From Comamonas sp. (lineage in GTDB: Bacteria > Pseudomonadota > Gammaproteobacteria > Burkholderiales > Burkholderiaceae_C), in the NCBI RefSeq assembly GCF_009360615.1, contig NZ_SPEY01000051.1:62001-126000 (forward strand): a stretch of 64,000 bases of DNA, given 5' to 3'. Both the position numbers and the translations under genes were made by a program. Shown here in pieces: positions 40,409 through 48,870 of this stretch; position 1 is the stretch's first letter; the number at the start of each line of letters is the position of its first letter. Below the pieces are notes generated by a model. That model worked only from the letters and a program-made list of their open reading frames with translations, had not been told where the DNA came from and made no database searches.

Positions 40409-41104
40409 TCAGTCAAAGGTGACGCCTCCCCAGCGCACTCGGCCTATGACGGAAAAATCTCTTTGTTCTTCCGCACCATCCACATCAAACGGTGCGTACT
40501 CGGTATTAGCACTGCTCACGCGCAGCTTGCCAGGCAAGCGCTGCACCTGCTTGATCATCAGCGCCCCATCCAAACGTATGGCATGGATACCTTCTGTGGA
40601 CACATCACGGGCGCGTAGATCCAGCATCGCCAAGTCCTTTGAGCGCAGATAAGGCTCCATGGAGTTACCAACCACGGAGACCACTGCCAGCTCATTGTGA
40701 TGAATGCCCAAAGCATTGCGTATGAAGCCTGTATCAAATGGGCGCATGGCGATCACATGCTCCACATCACAGAACGCACCATTGCCAGCCGACATGGCCA
40801 CATCAAAGTGCGGCACATACACAAAGTCACTGCGTTCAACCGCCTGAACGCTGAACTCGACACCAGCCGCCTTGGTCTCGCCAGTCATTAACCAGTCAGG
40901 TGAGCATTTGCCAATCGCAGCCATCCGCATGAGGGTGTACGCATCAGGGATGGTGAGCCCGCGCTCGAACTTCCCCACGGTGTTCACATGCAGTTCAAGC
41001 AGTGCTGCAAATTCATCCCGAGTCATTCCTGAGCGGCACGAACGTATGCGATCACCAAGCGACACGGCGTATGCATCTCTTTGATCAGTGTTAGTTGTGT
41101 CCAT
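40409..41104 (-). CDS. S24-type phage repressor (LexA/CI-like)
   Basis: 231 residues from MDTTNTDQRDAYAVSLGDRI; further in-frame starts exist at 41113 and 41134. The N-terminal helix-turn-helix is MTRDEFAALLELHVNTVGKF with ERGLTIPDAYTLMRMA. The C-terminal S24 domain has the catalytic Ser148 in VVGNSMEPYL and Lys185 in GALMIKQVQRL, with an Ala-Gly (106-107, SAGNGA) at the expected cleavage position. It should therefore self-cleave under RecA stimulus, making the prophage SOS-inducible, unlike Mu c. It transcribes away from ner-A-B and faces operator repeats in the intergenic region. Confidence 0.88.
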   Translation of the reverse strand: MDTTNTDQRDAYAVSLGDRIRSCRSGMTRDEFAALLELHVNTVGKFERGLTIPDAYTLMRMAAIGKCSPDWLMTGETKAAGVEFSVQAVERSDFVYVPHFDVAMSAGNGAFCDVEHVIAMRPFDTGFIRNALGIHHNELAVVSVVGNSMEPYLRSKDLAMLDLRARDVSTEGIHAIRLDGALMIKQVQRLPGKLRVSSANTEYAPFDVDGAEEQRDFSVIGRVRWGGVTFD

Positions 41105-41139
41105 TACAGGCATACCAGTTGAAGCAGCAAACATTTAAG

Positions 41140-41155
41140 TGTGTCAATGAACACA
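41140..41155. promoter_or_regulatory. Operator candidate near the repressor start
   Basis: TGTGTCAATGAACACA is an inverted repeat (TGTGT...ACACA). Its left part TGTGTCAATGAACA matches TGTGTCTATGATCA at 41277 in 12 of 14 positions, indicating a common protein-binding sequence for the repressor or Ner. Confidence 0.62.
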
Positions 41156-41259
41156 TTAAAGCATGCACATGAAAAAAAGCGGTTCCGTATAGCGAGAAAA
41201 ACCCCTTTTTGCAACACTTTTCTAAATACAGGAAACACACCTCAATGTAGATAAAGTTG

Positions 41260-41304
41260 TTGCGTACACATTTTTATGTGTCTATGATCATGCTCATGGA
41301 CACA
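41260..41304 (+). promoter_or_regulatory. Early promoter overlapped by two operator dyads
   Basis: TTGCGT (41260-41265), 17 bases, TATGAT (41283-41288) is a good sigma70 promoter. It is overlapped by the perfect dyad ACACAT-TTTT-ATGTGT (41266-41281) and by the 28-base dyad TGTGTC...GACACA (41277-41304). The predicted transcription start (about 41295) coincides with the ner ATG (41296), so the mRNA may be leaderless. Confidence 0.65.
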
Positions 41305-41604
41305 CAAAAATGTAAGACAACAGCTGATTGGCACCCTGCCGATGTGAAGGCTGCACTCGAAAAGAGAGGTGTAAGCCTTCGCCAACTCGCTCACGCACAT
41401 GGCTACTCACACTTTCAGCGTGTCTTGACCACCCATTGGTGGGCTGCCGAACAGATCGTGGCGGCTGCACTGGAACTACAGCCCGCAGAGATTTGGCCTA
41501 CCCGCTATGCGGTGCCACGTACCCGAGCGCAGTCACGCACGGTGAAGATCGAAGTGACTCGCAAGGGCAACATCCGCAAACTCAGCCAGGAGCGTCGCCC
41601 ATGA
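41296..41604 (+). CDS. ner: Ner-like early regulator
   Basis: 102 residues from MDTQKCKTTADWHPADVKAA. The Ner/SfsB-like helix-turn-helix is seen in DWHPADVKAALEKRGVSLRQ, LAHAHGYSHFQRVLTTHW, AEQIVAAALELQPAEIWPTRY, closely following Mu Ner. The C-terminus has a basic extension (RTRAQSRTVKIEVTRKGNIRK) not found in the short Mu protein. Ner turns down early and repressor promoters. It overlaps A by 4 bases (ATGA). The start was chosen because the two in-frame ATGs upstream (41284, 41290) lie in the -10 region and because it fits Mu Ner length. Confidence 0.85.
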   Translation: MDTQKCKTTADWHPADVKAALEKRGVSLRQLAHAHGYSHFQRVLTTHWWAAEQIVAAALELQPAEIWPTRYAVPRTRAQSRTVKIEVTRKGNIRKLSQERRP

Positions 41605-43781
41605 CTTGGCTCACTGCCCGAGAAATCGCGGGCCTGCCTTGCTTCGTCATGACTGAACGTGCAGTGCGTGACAAGCTCGCCCGCTTGAACGTCCCTTCTC
41701 GCCCACGCCTTGGGCGCACAGGTGGCGGCGGTCTGGAATATGACTGCAGCGCCCTGCCGGAAGAGACCCGCGCAGCGATCTCAGCAGAAGCAATTCACGC
41801 TGCAGGTTCCAAAGCCCTAGCCGTTGTCGACACCCCTGCAGTGCGCAGCTTTCTGCCAGTCGCCGCGCCTGTAGCCCCTGCCGCCCACATCCCCAGCCAG
41901 GCAGAAAAGGACCTCGCAGATGCTCGCATTCGTCTGGTTCACCTGGTGCAGGATCTGATACCGATGCATGGCCTGCGCGGTGCTTGCACCTTGCTGGCGG
42001 CTCGCATCGTCACCGGAGAAGCAGGCGAAGAGATCCGCAAGGTTGCCCGTCAGGCCAACCAACGCGCACGCGGCAATGAAGTCAGCGCCCGCTCATTGGA
42101 GCGCTGGTTTGGCATGCACCGCGACGGCGGCTGGACTGCATTGCTGCCCACTGCGCCTCAACCCAAAGCACCGGAGGTCGCTGATGACGTGGCTGCTGTG
42201 CTGGGTCTATTTCATAGCCGGGACCACCGCTTTCGCAAGCTCAGCGGCGCAGCCAAAGAAGTCACCCGCATGCTGGGCCGCGACTTTGACGAGTGGCGCA
42301 GCCTCTATCACCGCGCCCGCCGCGTTCTTGACAAGCTCGGCCAGTCTGCAGAAGCCAGTGTGGCCCTGATCAAGTCCCGCCATACCGGCGCGCAGCGCGA
42401 TGCCAAGCTGCCATTCATGCGCCGCGATGCCAGCGCGATGGATTTTGGCGATGTGTTCGTGATTGATGGCCACACCTTTAAAGCCAAGGTTCGCCATCCC
42501 GATCATGGAGCGCCATTTGCCCCTGAGCTGACCGTAGTGCTGGATGTGTCCACTCGTCTGATCGTGGGATGGTCCGTCAATCTTTCAGAGAACGTGATTG
42601 CAGTGGGCGATGCCCTACGCCACGCAGTGGGTCAATACGGCATCCCTGCAATCCTCTACGGCGACAACGGTGCTGGCGAGACCGCGAAAACGATGGATTG
42701 CCCAATTGATGGCATCTGCGCCCGCCTTGGCATTGACCACCGCCTGGGCCTGCCTGGCAAGCCCCAGGGCCACGGGATTATTGAGCGCAGCTGGCAGACC
42801 CATGCCATCAATGCTGCGCGCAGGTTTGGCAGCTACCAGGGTGGCGATGTGGACGCGGGCACCTTCCGCAAGGTCGCTGCATCGCTTGCAAAGGAACAGC
42901 GCGCCATCAAGCGCTCGGAGCAGACCGGCGAAATCATTCAACTGACCCCGAAGGCACCGACCTGGAAGCAGTTTGTGGATGGCATCGAAGTGATGGTCCA
43001 CGAATACAACACACAGCACCGTCATCGGGGCTTACCAAAGCGTTCTGACGGTAAGCACATGACGCCAATGGAAGTGTTCGAAGCTCGTGTTGATCCGTCC
43101 ACGCTGGTCATGCTCAACGCCATGGAGCTGCGCACGCTGTTCATGCCTGGCGTGATTCGCACCGCCAAGCGCGGCCAAGTGCAGTTCTTCAATCAGCTCT
43201 ATCAAGCCCCTGATCTGATGCGCCGCGATATCGATGGCCGCGAGGTCAGCGTGCGCTACGACATTCACAACCCGAACTATGTGCTGATTTACACGCTGGG
43301 CGGTGAGTTCGTCTGCGAGGCCCAGTGGGATGCCAACCGCATCGACTACTTCCCCAAGCCGGTCATTCAGATGGCTCGCGAAAAGCGCGTGGCCCAGGCC
43401 GTCAAGCGCCGCGAGCTGCAGATCGACACCGCACTGCGCGAGCTGGGTCCAACTGTGGACACCACACCCCTTTCCCTGCCGGAGCCAAGCACCCCATTCG
43501 TGACGGTGCCCTCCTTCGTGGAGACACCTGTCTCCGCCATCAACTCTCCCTCCACGGAAGTGGCTGCGCAAGCAGCTGCAGGCAGGCCTTTCTTTGACAC
43601 CCCAAGCGACCGCTACGAGTGGCTGATGCGTAACCAGGAGGAATGGACGGAGGCCGACAGCAAATGGCTGCGCACTTACACGGCTTCAGACAGCTATGCC
43701 GATCTGCGCGACTACTACGAGGGACGGGGTCTGGGGTGGAAGAACGAGGGGGAAGCCCTCGGTTTTAAGAGTGCTCTGTGA
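41601..43781 (+). CDS. A: Transposase A (MuA-like DDE transposase)
   Basis: 726 residues starting MTWLTAREIAGLPCFVMTER. The N-terminal winged-helix part binds the ends or enhancer. A helical end-binding region follows at about 100-250 (LERWFGMHRDGGW). The catalytic core has Asp289 (VFVIDGHTFKA), Asp355 (LYGDNGAGE) and Glu395 (HGIIERSWQT). The C-terminal beta-barrel and tail are IHNPNYVLIYTLGGEFVCEAQ and a final acidic WTEADSKWLRTY. Compared with the 663-residue Mu A it is slightly longer. It cuts and joins the phage ends and should recognise the CTTTGGCAC sites. Confidence 0.95.
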   Translation: MTWLTAREIAGLPCFVMTERAVRDKLARLNVPSRPRLGRTGGGGLEYDCSALPEETRAAISAEAIHAAGSKALAVVDTPAVRSFLPVAAPVAPAAHIPSQAEKDLADARIRLVHLVQDLIPMHGLRGACTLLAARIVTGEAGEEIRKVARQANQRARGNEVSARSLERWFGMHRDGGWTALLPTAPQPKAPEVADDVAAVLGLFHSRDHRFRKLSGAAKEVTRMLGRDFDEWRSLYHRARRVLDKLGQSAEASVALIKSRHTGAQRDAKLPFMRRDASAMDFGDVFVIDGHTFKAKVRHPDHGAPFAPELTVVLDVSTRLIVGWSVNLSENVIAVGDALRHAVGQYGIPAILYGDNGAGETAKTMDCPIDGICARLGIDHRLGLPGKPQGHGIIERSWQTHAINAARRFGSYQGGDVDAGTFRKVAASLAKEQRAIKRSEQTGEIIQLTPKAPTWKQFVDGIEVMVHEYNTQHRHRGLPKRSDGKHMTPMEVFEARVDPSTLVMLNAMELRTLFMPGVIRTAKRGQVQFFNQLYQAPDLMRRDIDGREVSVRYDIHNPNYVLIYTLGGEFVCEAQWDANRIDYFPKPVIQMAREKRVAQAVKRRELQIDTALRELGPTVDTTPLSLPEPSTPFVTVPSFVETPVSAINSPSTEVAAQAAAGRPFFDTPSDRYEWLMRNQEEWTEADSKWLRTYTASDSYADLRDYYEGRGLGWKNEGEALGFKSAL

Positions 43782-44587
43782 CGGGTGCCACCGCCACAGA
43801 GCGTGCCAGAGATTTTTTTAAGAAATACGAGCAGGAGAACTGTACTGTGAAACGAGGCTTTGTCAAAACTGAAAACTTCAAGCGCTTGTCCGAAGCCCAG
43901 AAGCTGGTTGAAAAGCGTGGTGCCCGCGAGGCTGGCCTGGTGCTGATCCAAGGCCACTACGGCATTGGCAAATCTGAACTGACTGAGCGCTGGGCCGCTG
44001 ATAGTGGTTGGGTCTTTGTGCGTGCCCAGAGCACCTGGACCAAACGCGCCATGCTGGATGTGCTCGCTGAAAAGATGGGGCTGGCCAAGACTGGTCGTAA
44101 TCAGGAGGTGCAGGCTCGCATCATCGGCAAGCTGGCCGTCGAGATGGTCCCCATGATCATTGATGAGGCCGACTTCCTGGTGGGCTCCACTGCCAGCCTG
44201 CTTGAAGTCATCCGTGACATCACCGACCTGACCGGAACCATGTGCTTTCTGGTTGGTATGGAGCACTTCCCCATGAAGGTGGCGCGCTTCGGCCACATCG
44301 CCAGCCGGGTGGCCAAGGTGGTCGAGCTGCAGCCCATCTCCCTGGAGGACGTCAAGGCCACGGTCGCGGCCAAGGCTGAAGTTCGGATTGCAGACGATGT
44401 GCTGCCCGAGATGCTGCGCCAGGCAGAAGGCCGCATGCGTCTGCTGCTCAATGCCATCGCCAATATCGAAGCCTGGGCGGATGCGAACGGCTGGGACGAG
44501 GTCACCTTGGACCTCATCAAAGGCCGCCCCCTGTGCCCTGAGTTCACAGGCAAGCCTTTGGGTCGCAACCGTGGAGCCACGAAATGA
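43778..44587 (+). CDS. B: Transposition protein B (MuB-like AAA+ ATPase)
   Basis: 269 residues; GTG start overlapping the A stop (GTGA). Walker A GHYGIGKSEL (59-68) and Walker B MIIDEAD (126-132) are complete. MCFLVGMEHFPMKVARFGHI carries the sensor region, and the C-terminal part is a helical MuB_C-like domain (ADDVLPEMLRQAEGRMRLLL). It binds target DNA in an ATP-dependent manner, stimulates A, and confers target immunity. The N-terminal helix-turn-helix of Mu B is shortened, as in D3112/B3-like proteins. Confidence 0.9.
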   Translation: MTGATATERARDFFKKYEQENCTVKRGFVKTENFKRLSEAQKLVEKRGAREAGLVLIQGHYGIGKSELTERWAADSGWVFVRAQSTWTKRAMLDVLAEKMGLAKTGRNQEVQARIIGKLAVEMVPMIIDEADFLVGSTASLLEVIRDITDLTGTMCFLVGMEHFPMKVARFGHIASRVAKVVELQPISLEDVKATVAAKAEVRIADDVLPEMLRQAEGRMRLLLNAIANIEAWADANGWDEVTLDLIKGRPLCPEFTGKPLGRNRGATK

Positions 44588-45207
44588 AGCCCGCAGGTTG
44601 GTTCATCCCCGTGGCCATGATTGGTCTTGCACGTCAAATGGGTCGCAAGCCACAGCCATTCACATCGTCCGATCTGTTCGGCTGGTTGCCTGAGCTGGGC
44701 TCTTCCAAGACCGCCCGCCTGGCCTGCACCATGCTCAAACAGCGCGGCGTTTTGACACAGGCTCCGCATGCTGTTCCTGATGGATACCGCCGTCCTACCA
44801 ATCCGCAGACTTGGCAGCTCACAGAGAACGGATTGGAAATTTGCCGAGCTACACAGCAAGCAGCTGCACGCAAAGCCAACGCTGAGACCTTGGTTGCGCA
44901 CAACCGCCGCCAGCCTAAAGGCCACACGCTGCGCTACCGCCTTTGGTCGCTGTTTCGGATTCGCACAGCCCTGACCTCTGCCGATGCGGTCTCCGTCCTA
45001 GCCGATGCAGGCGAAGACACGACCACGCTGCAGACCCGCATCAGCCGCCATCTGCGTGAATGGAACGCCGCGTATCCCGATGCGGTGCAGATCAGTGCCA
45101 AGCGCATCGACGGCCACTTGCGCTACGTTTTGTGCGTGGATCTCGGCCCAACGCCTCCTGCCATCGGCTCTGCTCAAGCAGCTGCCAAGACGGAGGGCAA
45201 GGCATGA
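44584..45207 (+). CDS. Early phage protein, winged-helix-like
   Basis: 207 residues starting MKPAGWFIPVAMIGLARQM. It contains two winged-helix-like parts (FTSSDLFGWLPELGSSKTARL; RIRTALTSADAVSVLADAG), each with a downstream basic wing (RLACTMLKQRGVL; TRISRHLREWNAAYPDA). Hence it is probably a DNA-binding protein of the replication or early regulatory region. It overlaps B by 4 bases and the next gene by 4 bases. A specific family is not recognised. Confidence 0.68.
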   Translation: MKPAGWFIPVAMIGLARQMGRKPQPFTSSDLFGWLPELGSSKTARLACTMLKQRGVLTQAPHAVPDGYRRPTNPQTWQLTENGLEICRATQQAAARKANAETLVAHNRRQPKGHTLRYRLWSLFRIRTALTSADAVSVLADAGEDTTTLQTRISRHLREWNAAYPDAVQISAKRIDGHLRYVLCVDLGPTPPAIGSAQAAAKTEGKA

Positions 45208-45665
45208 ACTTGGCATATCAGTCAGAGCCTTGGTTTGCCATGCTGAGCAACCGCGTTCAGCAGCCAGGGGCAGTGCGTGCCCAGGTCGCCAGACAGCTCG
45301 GCATCAGCGCTGCTGCATTGAGTCAGGTACTCAATGGCAGCGGCTGCTATGGAGATGGCACGGCAAAGACAGACCGCATCGCTGACAAGGTGGTCCACAC
45401 CTTTGGCCGCTACTCCTGCCCGCACCTCACAGCGGAGTCCGGTGGTGATGACCAGGTCATCACCGCTGAGCAATGCCGATCCTATGCACACCGCGAGGCT
45501 CCGACATCCAGCCCACGCGAGATGCAGCACTGGCAGGCCTGCCGTCAATGCAAGCACCGAGATGCCAGCGCACCGCCTGTTGCCCGCCCTTTAAAGACCC
45601 GAGGCAGTCGCAAGGTCATCCCCATCAGCACAGCTCAGGAGGGCAGCAATGCATCACCTCTGTAA
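45204..45665 (+). CDS. Early HTH protein with cysteine cluster
   Basis: 153 residues from MNLAYQSEPWFAMLSNRVQ. Residues 25-45 form a helix-turn-helix (ARQLGISAAALSQVLNGSG). The C-terminal half carries a cysteine/histidine cluster (CPHLTAE, CRSYAHRE, CRQCKHR), indicating a zinc site. The ATG overlaps the preceding stop by 4 bases (ATGA). A regulator or nucleic-acid-binding protein is likely. Confidence 0.68.
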   Translation: MNLAYQSEPWFAMLSNRVQQPGAVRAQVARQLGISAAALSQVLNGSGCYGDGTAKTDRIADKVVHTFGRYSCPHLTAESGGDDQVITAEQCRSYAHREAPTSSPREMQHWQACRQCKHRDASAPPVARPLKTRGSRKVIPISTAQEGSNASPL

Positions 45666-45894
45666 AGACGGCCAGCTGCCGCTGGTGATCAACCTGGCAC
45701 TGCCTATGTCCGAAGCCGACTACCAACGCCCACCTCTGGGCTGGATCAAGCGCCGCGCCAAACGCCTGATGCGGGCCTACCAGGTCGACCGTCGCTACGC
45801 CATCGCTTGCGCCGCCGACGACTACTCCGATTTCACCCTCATGCACCGCGAGCGTCTCTCTCAACTACTTAAAGGAGAACACCTTCATGCCTAA
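45649..45894 (+). CDS. Small early phage protein
   Basis: 81 residues (MHHLCKDGQLPLVINLALPM ... LKGEHLHA). Basic, with WIKRRAKRLMRAYQVDRRYA. It overlaps the upstream gene by 17 bases and the downstream one by 8. A good Shine-Dalgarno (AGGAGGG) precedes the ATG. Function unknown. Confidence 0.62.
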   Translation: MHHLCKDGQLPLVINLALPMSEADYQRPPLGWIKRRAKRLMRAYQVDRRYAIACAADDYSDFTLMHRERLSQLLKGEHLHA

Positions 45895-46075
45895 GTCTTC
45901 AAAGACTCAAAAGCCCCAGCTGCCCAGCTGGACCATTGAACACGCAGGCAATGCGCCCATGAGCCGCCGCGAGAAGGTTGCCGTGGTGCTGTTCTTCTTC
46001 GTGATGCTCATGGCCCTGAGCTTCCTGATTGCCTCCATCACTGGATATGTCGAGATGCGTGGGGTGTTCGCATGA
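45887..46075 (+). CDS. Small single-span membrane protein
   Basis: 62 residues starting MPKSSKTQKPQLPSWTIEHA. One strongly hydrophobic helix, VAVVLFFFVMLMALSFLIASI (32-52), with a short periplasmic end. A Shine-Dalgarno AAAGGAG is 13 bases upstream. In the early operon this could affect the host envelope or exclude related phages. Function unknown. Confidence 0.65.
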   Translation: MPKSSKTQKPQLPSWTIEHAGNAPMSRREKVAVVLFFFVMLMALSFLIASITGYVEMRGVFA

Positions 46076-46341
46076 ACATGCCTAGCGACGAGATCTTCAT
46101 TCAGGTTCAAGAGCTGTCCAACAAGTTGCTGCAGGTGCTTGGCAATGCCGAAACCGGAATTGCCCTCAACGCCTTGATGACCGCCTACCTCAACGCCGCC
46201 AAGCAACGTGGCTGCCTGGATCAGGTTGCGAGGGCCTGCAATGCCATGGCGAGCGCTGCAGACATGCTGCAGGCCGAGATCAGGAACCAATCCGCGCAAA
46301 TGCCCGAAGCGGATGCGCTGCCCCCTTCATATCTGCACTAG
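46072..46341 (+). CDS. Small early phage protein, helical
   Basis: 89 residues starting MNMPSDEIFIQVQELSNKL. Predicted all-alpha (VLGNAETGIALNALMTAYLNA, ARACNAMASAADMLQAEIRN). The ATG overlaps the preceding stop (ATGA). No recognised family. Confidence 0.62.
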   Translation: MNMPSDEIFIQVQELSNKLLQVLGNAETGIALNALMTAYLNAAKQRGCLDQVARACNAMASAADMLQAEIRNQSAQMPEADALPPSYLH

Positions 46342-46350
46342 GAGCCTGCA

Positions 46351-46761
46351 ATGCGCCATCAATCCACCTTGATCGCGGAGTCCAAAGCCATTGTCGATTA
46401 CCTGCGCAAATTCGGCCCTACCAACCGTACCGAGCTGAATTCTGCAATGAAGGGACAGACGGCCAATGAGATCACCAAGCGTCTCAACAACCTGAGCATC
46501 GCTGGATGGGTTCGCTTCTCGCCCAATTTCCGTACCTGGGAGATCAGCCCCTCCGCCCATGACATGTTCCCTGGCACCCGCGCATCGCACAAGAAGGCTG
46601 CGCAGCAACACCCAGCGATCAAGCAAGCCGAGCCAGTTGAGCTGGTTCCACCCCGCACCTTCAATTTCCACGGCACCAACTATGTGCCGCCCGCATTCAC
46701 CCCTGCTCGCCAGGGTGCACTGGACTTCGGCCAGATCCCCAGTCGTGGCCAGCGCTGCTGA
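46351..46761 (+). CDS. Winged-helix early phage protein
   Basis: 136 residues starting MRHQSTLIAESKAIVDYLR. The first 65 residues read as a winged helix (AIVDYLRKFGPTNRTELNSAM, ANEITKRLNNLSIAGWVRFS, with wing NFRTWEISPS). The C-terminal part is low-complexity and Pro-rich, ending RQGALDFGQIPSRG. A transcriptional or replication regulator of the early operon is plausible. Confidence 0.65.
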   Translation: MRHQSTLIAESKAIVDYLRKFGPTNRTELNSAMKGQTANEITKRLNNLSIAGWVRFSPNFRTWEISPSAHDMFPGTRASHKKAAQQHPAIKQAEPVELVPPRTFNFHGTNYVPPAFTPARQGALDFGQIPSRGQRC

Positions 46762-46799
46762 TCCACGCAACCTTTAACCACCACAAAAACGGAATGACC

Positions 46800-47414
46800 A
46801 TGTCTGAAAAAACTCCTGATGGATATATGAAAAACGCCCTTGGCCATCTGGTGCCCCGCGCCAATGTGCGCGAGCAAGACCTGATGCGTGATGAGGTCGC
46901 ACGCAACTTGGCAACCCAAGCTTCGGCGCTGAATCAAGCGTTGTCTGAGTTCAAGAAGAAGGCCCTGGGCGATATGGCCGACCTGATCAAGATTGCTGGC
47001 GAGCGCTATGAAGTGACCTTGGGCGGCAAGAAGGGCAATGTGTCCATCAGCAGCTATGACGGCAAGTACAAGGTGCAGCGTTCGGTAGCCGACCGCATTC
47101 AGTTCACGGAGGAGATCGAAGCGGCCAAAGCCTTGATCAACCAGTGCATTGCGCGTTGGAGCGAGGGAGCCAACGACAACATCCGCGCCATCGTAGACCG
47201 CGCCTTCAGCAAGGACACGAAGGGCCAGATCAAGACCTCGGCTGTGCTTGACTTGATGCGCCTGGAGATTGACGACGCCGAATGGAAGCGCGCCATGGAA
47301 GCCATCCGCGACAGCATCCAGACCACCGGCACCGCAATCTATGTGCGTGTGTACGAGCGTATTGGTGACTCGGACCAGTACAAGGCCATTCCATTGGACC
47401 TGGCGGCTGTATGA
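46800..47414 (+). CDS. DUF3164 protein
   Basis: 204 residues from MSEKTPDGYMKNALGHLVP; an ATG two codons earlier (46794) is possible. The pattern GYMKNALGHLVPRANVREQD, LMRDEVARNLATQASALNQ, GGKKGNVSISSYDGKYKVQRS and AKALINQCIARWSEGANDN is typical of DUF3164, a family almost restricted to Mu-like transposable phages. Its role is not established. It sits in the middle of the early operon, as in Mu-related phages. Confidence 0.88.
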   Translation: MSEKTPDGYMKNALGHLVPRANVREQDLMRDEVARNLATQASALNQALSEFKKKALGDMADLIKIAGERYEVTLGGKKGNVSISSYDGKYKVQRSVADRIQFTEEIEAAKALINQCIARWSEGANDNIRAIVDRAFSKDTKGQIKTSAVLDLMRLEIDDAEWKRAMEAIRDSIQTTGTAIYVRVYERIGDSDQYKAIPLDLAAV

Positions 47415-47638
47415 GCACGACCCGCACCGCAACCACCACTGACGTCGCGCACTCGGTCTGCACTTGCGATGGTGCAGAAGGCCTGCCCATTGTCCAGACG
47501 GCCAAGATCGTGGACTTCACCTTGCGCACGGTCATTGGGCTGAACTGCCTGGGCGGCAATGTTCTGAATATCGACTTGGGGAATGGTCATGTCTTGAGCT
47601 GCAGCGTCAAGCAGGCCATCGGCCCCACGGACGTTTAA
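47411..47638 (+). CDS. Small early phage protein
   Basis: 75 residues starting MSTTRTATTTDVAHSVCTCD. It overlaps the DUF3164 stop by 4 bases (ATGA). Beta-rich (AKIVDFTLRTVIGLNCLGGNV, NIDLGNGHVLSC). It has four cysteines. No recognised function. Confidence 0.6.
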   Translation: MSTTRTATTTDVAHSVCTCDGAEGLPIVQTAKIVDFTLRTVIGLNCLGGNVLNIDLGNGHVLSCSVKQAIGPTDV

Positions 47639-47648
47639 AGGAGTGGTC

Positions 47649-47903
47649 ATGCCAATTGCCCCCACACAACGCCGCCCCGCGCAACTGCAGGTCAACACCG
47701 CAGGAGCCTGGAAAACCGTCGTCACGTTTGATGCCAGCGATGACGTTGATGCAACCAAGGTGCAAGAAGCCGTAGCGGCTCTCCACCAGGTGGACCAGAA
47801 GCCCAACTGGCGCATCACGACCGCCGCCAGCTATCCCGTGCCTCTTCGCCATCTTGGTCGAAACACCTACGGTCTCTGGATCGACACCAAGGAGCCCCAA
47901 TGA
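47649..47903 (+). CDS. Small early phage protein
   Basis: 84 residues starting MPIAPTQRRPAQLQVNTAG, preceded by AAAGGAGTGGTC. Beta-alpha pattern (AWKTVVTFDASDDVDATKVQE, WRITTAASYPVPLRHLG). It overlaps the DUF2786 gene by 4 bases. Function unknown. Confidence 0.62.
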   Translation: MPIAPTQRRPAQLQVNTAGAWKTVVTFDASDDVDATKVQEAVAALHQVDQKPNWRITTAASYPVPLRHLGRNTYGLWIDTKEPQ

Positions 47904-48601
47904 CACGCGACGAAGCGCTCAAGAAAATCAAGAAATGCTTGGCCATGAGCCGTAGCGCCAATGAGGCCGAGGCAGCGACTGCTCTGCGCCAGGCACAAAA
48001 GCTCATGGAACAGTTCAAGCTGGAGGAAACCGATATCTCGCTGCTGGATGTGGGTGAGGCCAAAGCCCGCGCCAGCAGCTCGGCTGCCAATGCCTGGGAG
48101 CTACGCCTGGTCCGTCTTGTGGCCAGCGCTTTTGGCTGCGAGCAGTTCGCCATCGTCAGCGAAGACTTCAACTCTGCAGGCAACTTCATCCGTAAGCGTG
48201 AGTGGGTGTTCGTTGGTATCAGCCATGCGCACACGATTGCCGCCTATGCCTGCGAAGTGTTGGTGCGCCAATGTGCACGCCAGCGCCAAGCTCACATTGC
48301 CAAGCAGCCCCGCAACTGCAAGCAGGCCACCAAGACTGTGCGCGGTGATCAGTTCGCGGCGGGCTGGGTTGCTGGCGTGGAAGAGAAAGTGCGAGCTTTC
48401 GCCCAACCTGCGACAGACAAGCAACTGCTGCTCACCTACATCCAGCGTGAATACGGTGAGATGACTCAGGGCAAGGTTCGAAACACGCTGGTAGGCCGCA
48501 AGTTGAACGCCGGTCACTTCACAGCTGGCTTTATGGCTGGGCGCGATGCCCAGCTCCAGCACGGCATTGGCGGCATACCCGCGCAGGGGTTGCTGACATG
48601 A
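47900..48601 (+). CDS. DUF2786 protein
   Basis: 233 residues starting MTRDEALKKIKKCLAMSRS. The N-terminal DUF2786 helical hairpin is EALKKIKKCLAMSRSANEAEA-ATALRQAQKLMEQFKLEE. The C-terminal domain reads WELRLVRLVASAFGCEQFAI and KREWVFVGISHAHTIAAYAC. DUF2786 proteins are frequent in phages and plasmids; the activity is unknown. It has 4-base overlaps on both sides. Confidence 0.85.
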   Translation: MTRDEALKKIKKCLAMSRSANEAEAATALRQAQKLMEQFKLEETDISLLDVGEAKARASSSAANAWELRLVRLVASAFGCEQFAIVSEDFNSAGNFIRKREWVFVGISHAHTIAAYACEVLVRQCARQRQAHIAKQPRNCKQATKTVRGDQFAAGWVAGVEEKVRAFAQPATDKQLLLTYIQREYGEMTQGKVRNTLVGRKLNAGHFTAGFMAGRDAQLQHGIGGIPAQGLLT

Positions 48602-48870
48602 GCCGCGCCCCCGCCAAAGCCGTGCAGATGGCCTGCCTAACCATCGGCCATTACGACTATCTGCTGCCCTCTGCAAAAGCGATGAAGGTAGCCGAGCTGA
48701 TGCAAGACGCTTTCGAGTGCCGCGAGCACTATGACGGTGGCACCTCCTCTGTTTACGAGGTGAAAGCCGATCAGCCAAATGTGGAATTCAAGCTGGTTCG
48801 CCCCAACCAAGTCCGCATGCCTCATGGCGAGACCGCTGCCATTCCGTCAAAACCGAGGCAACTGCGATGA
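48598..48870 (+). CDS. Small early phage protein
   Basis: 90 residues starting MSRAPAKAVQMACLTIGHY. A possible alpha-beta fold (DYLLPSAKAMKVAELMQDAFE, VEFKLVRPNQVRMPHGE). It overlaps both neighbours by 4 bases. No recognised function. Confidence 0.62.
   Translation: MSRAPAKAVQMACLTIGHYDYLLPSAKAMKVAELMQDAFECREHYDGGTSSVYEVKADQPNVEFKLVRPNQVRMPHGETAAIPSKPRQLR

Noticed and set aside
45060..45203. Upstream extension of the HTH protein at 45204
   Set aside because: The ATGA overlap at 45204 fits the coupled operon, while the extension is out-of-frame translation of the preceding gene.
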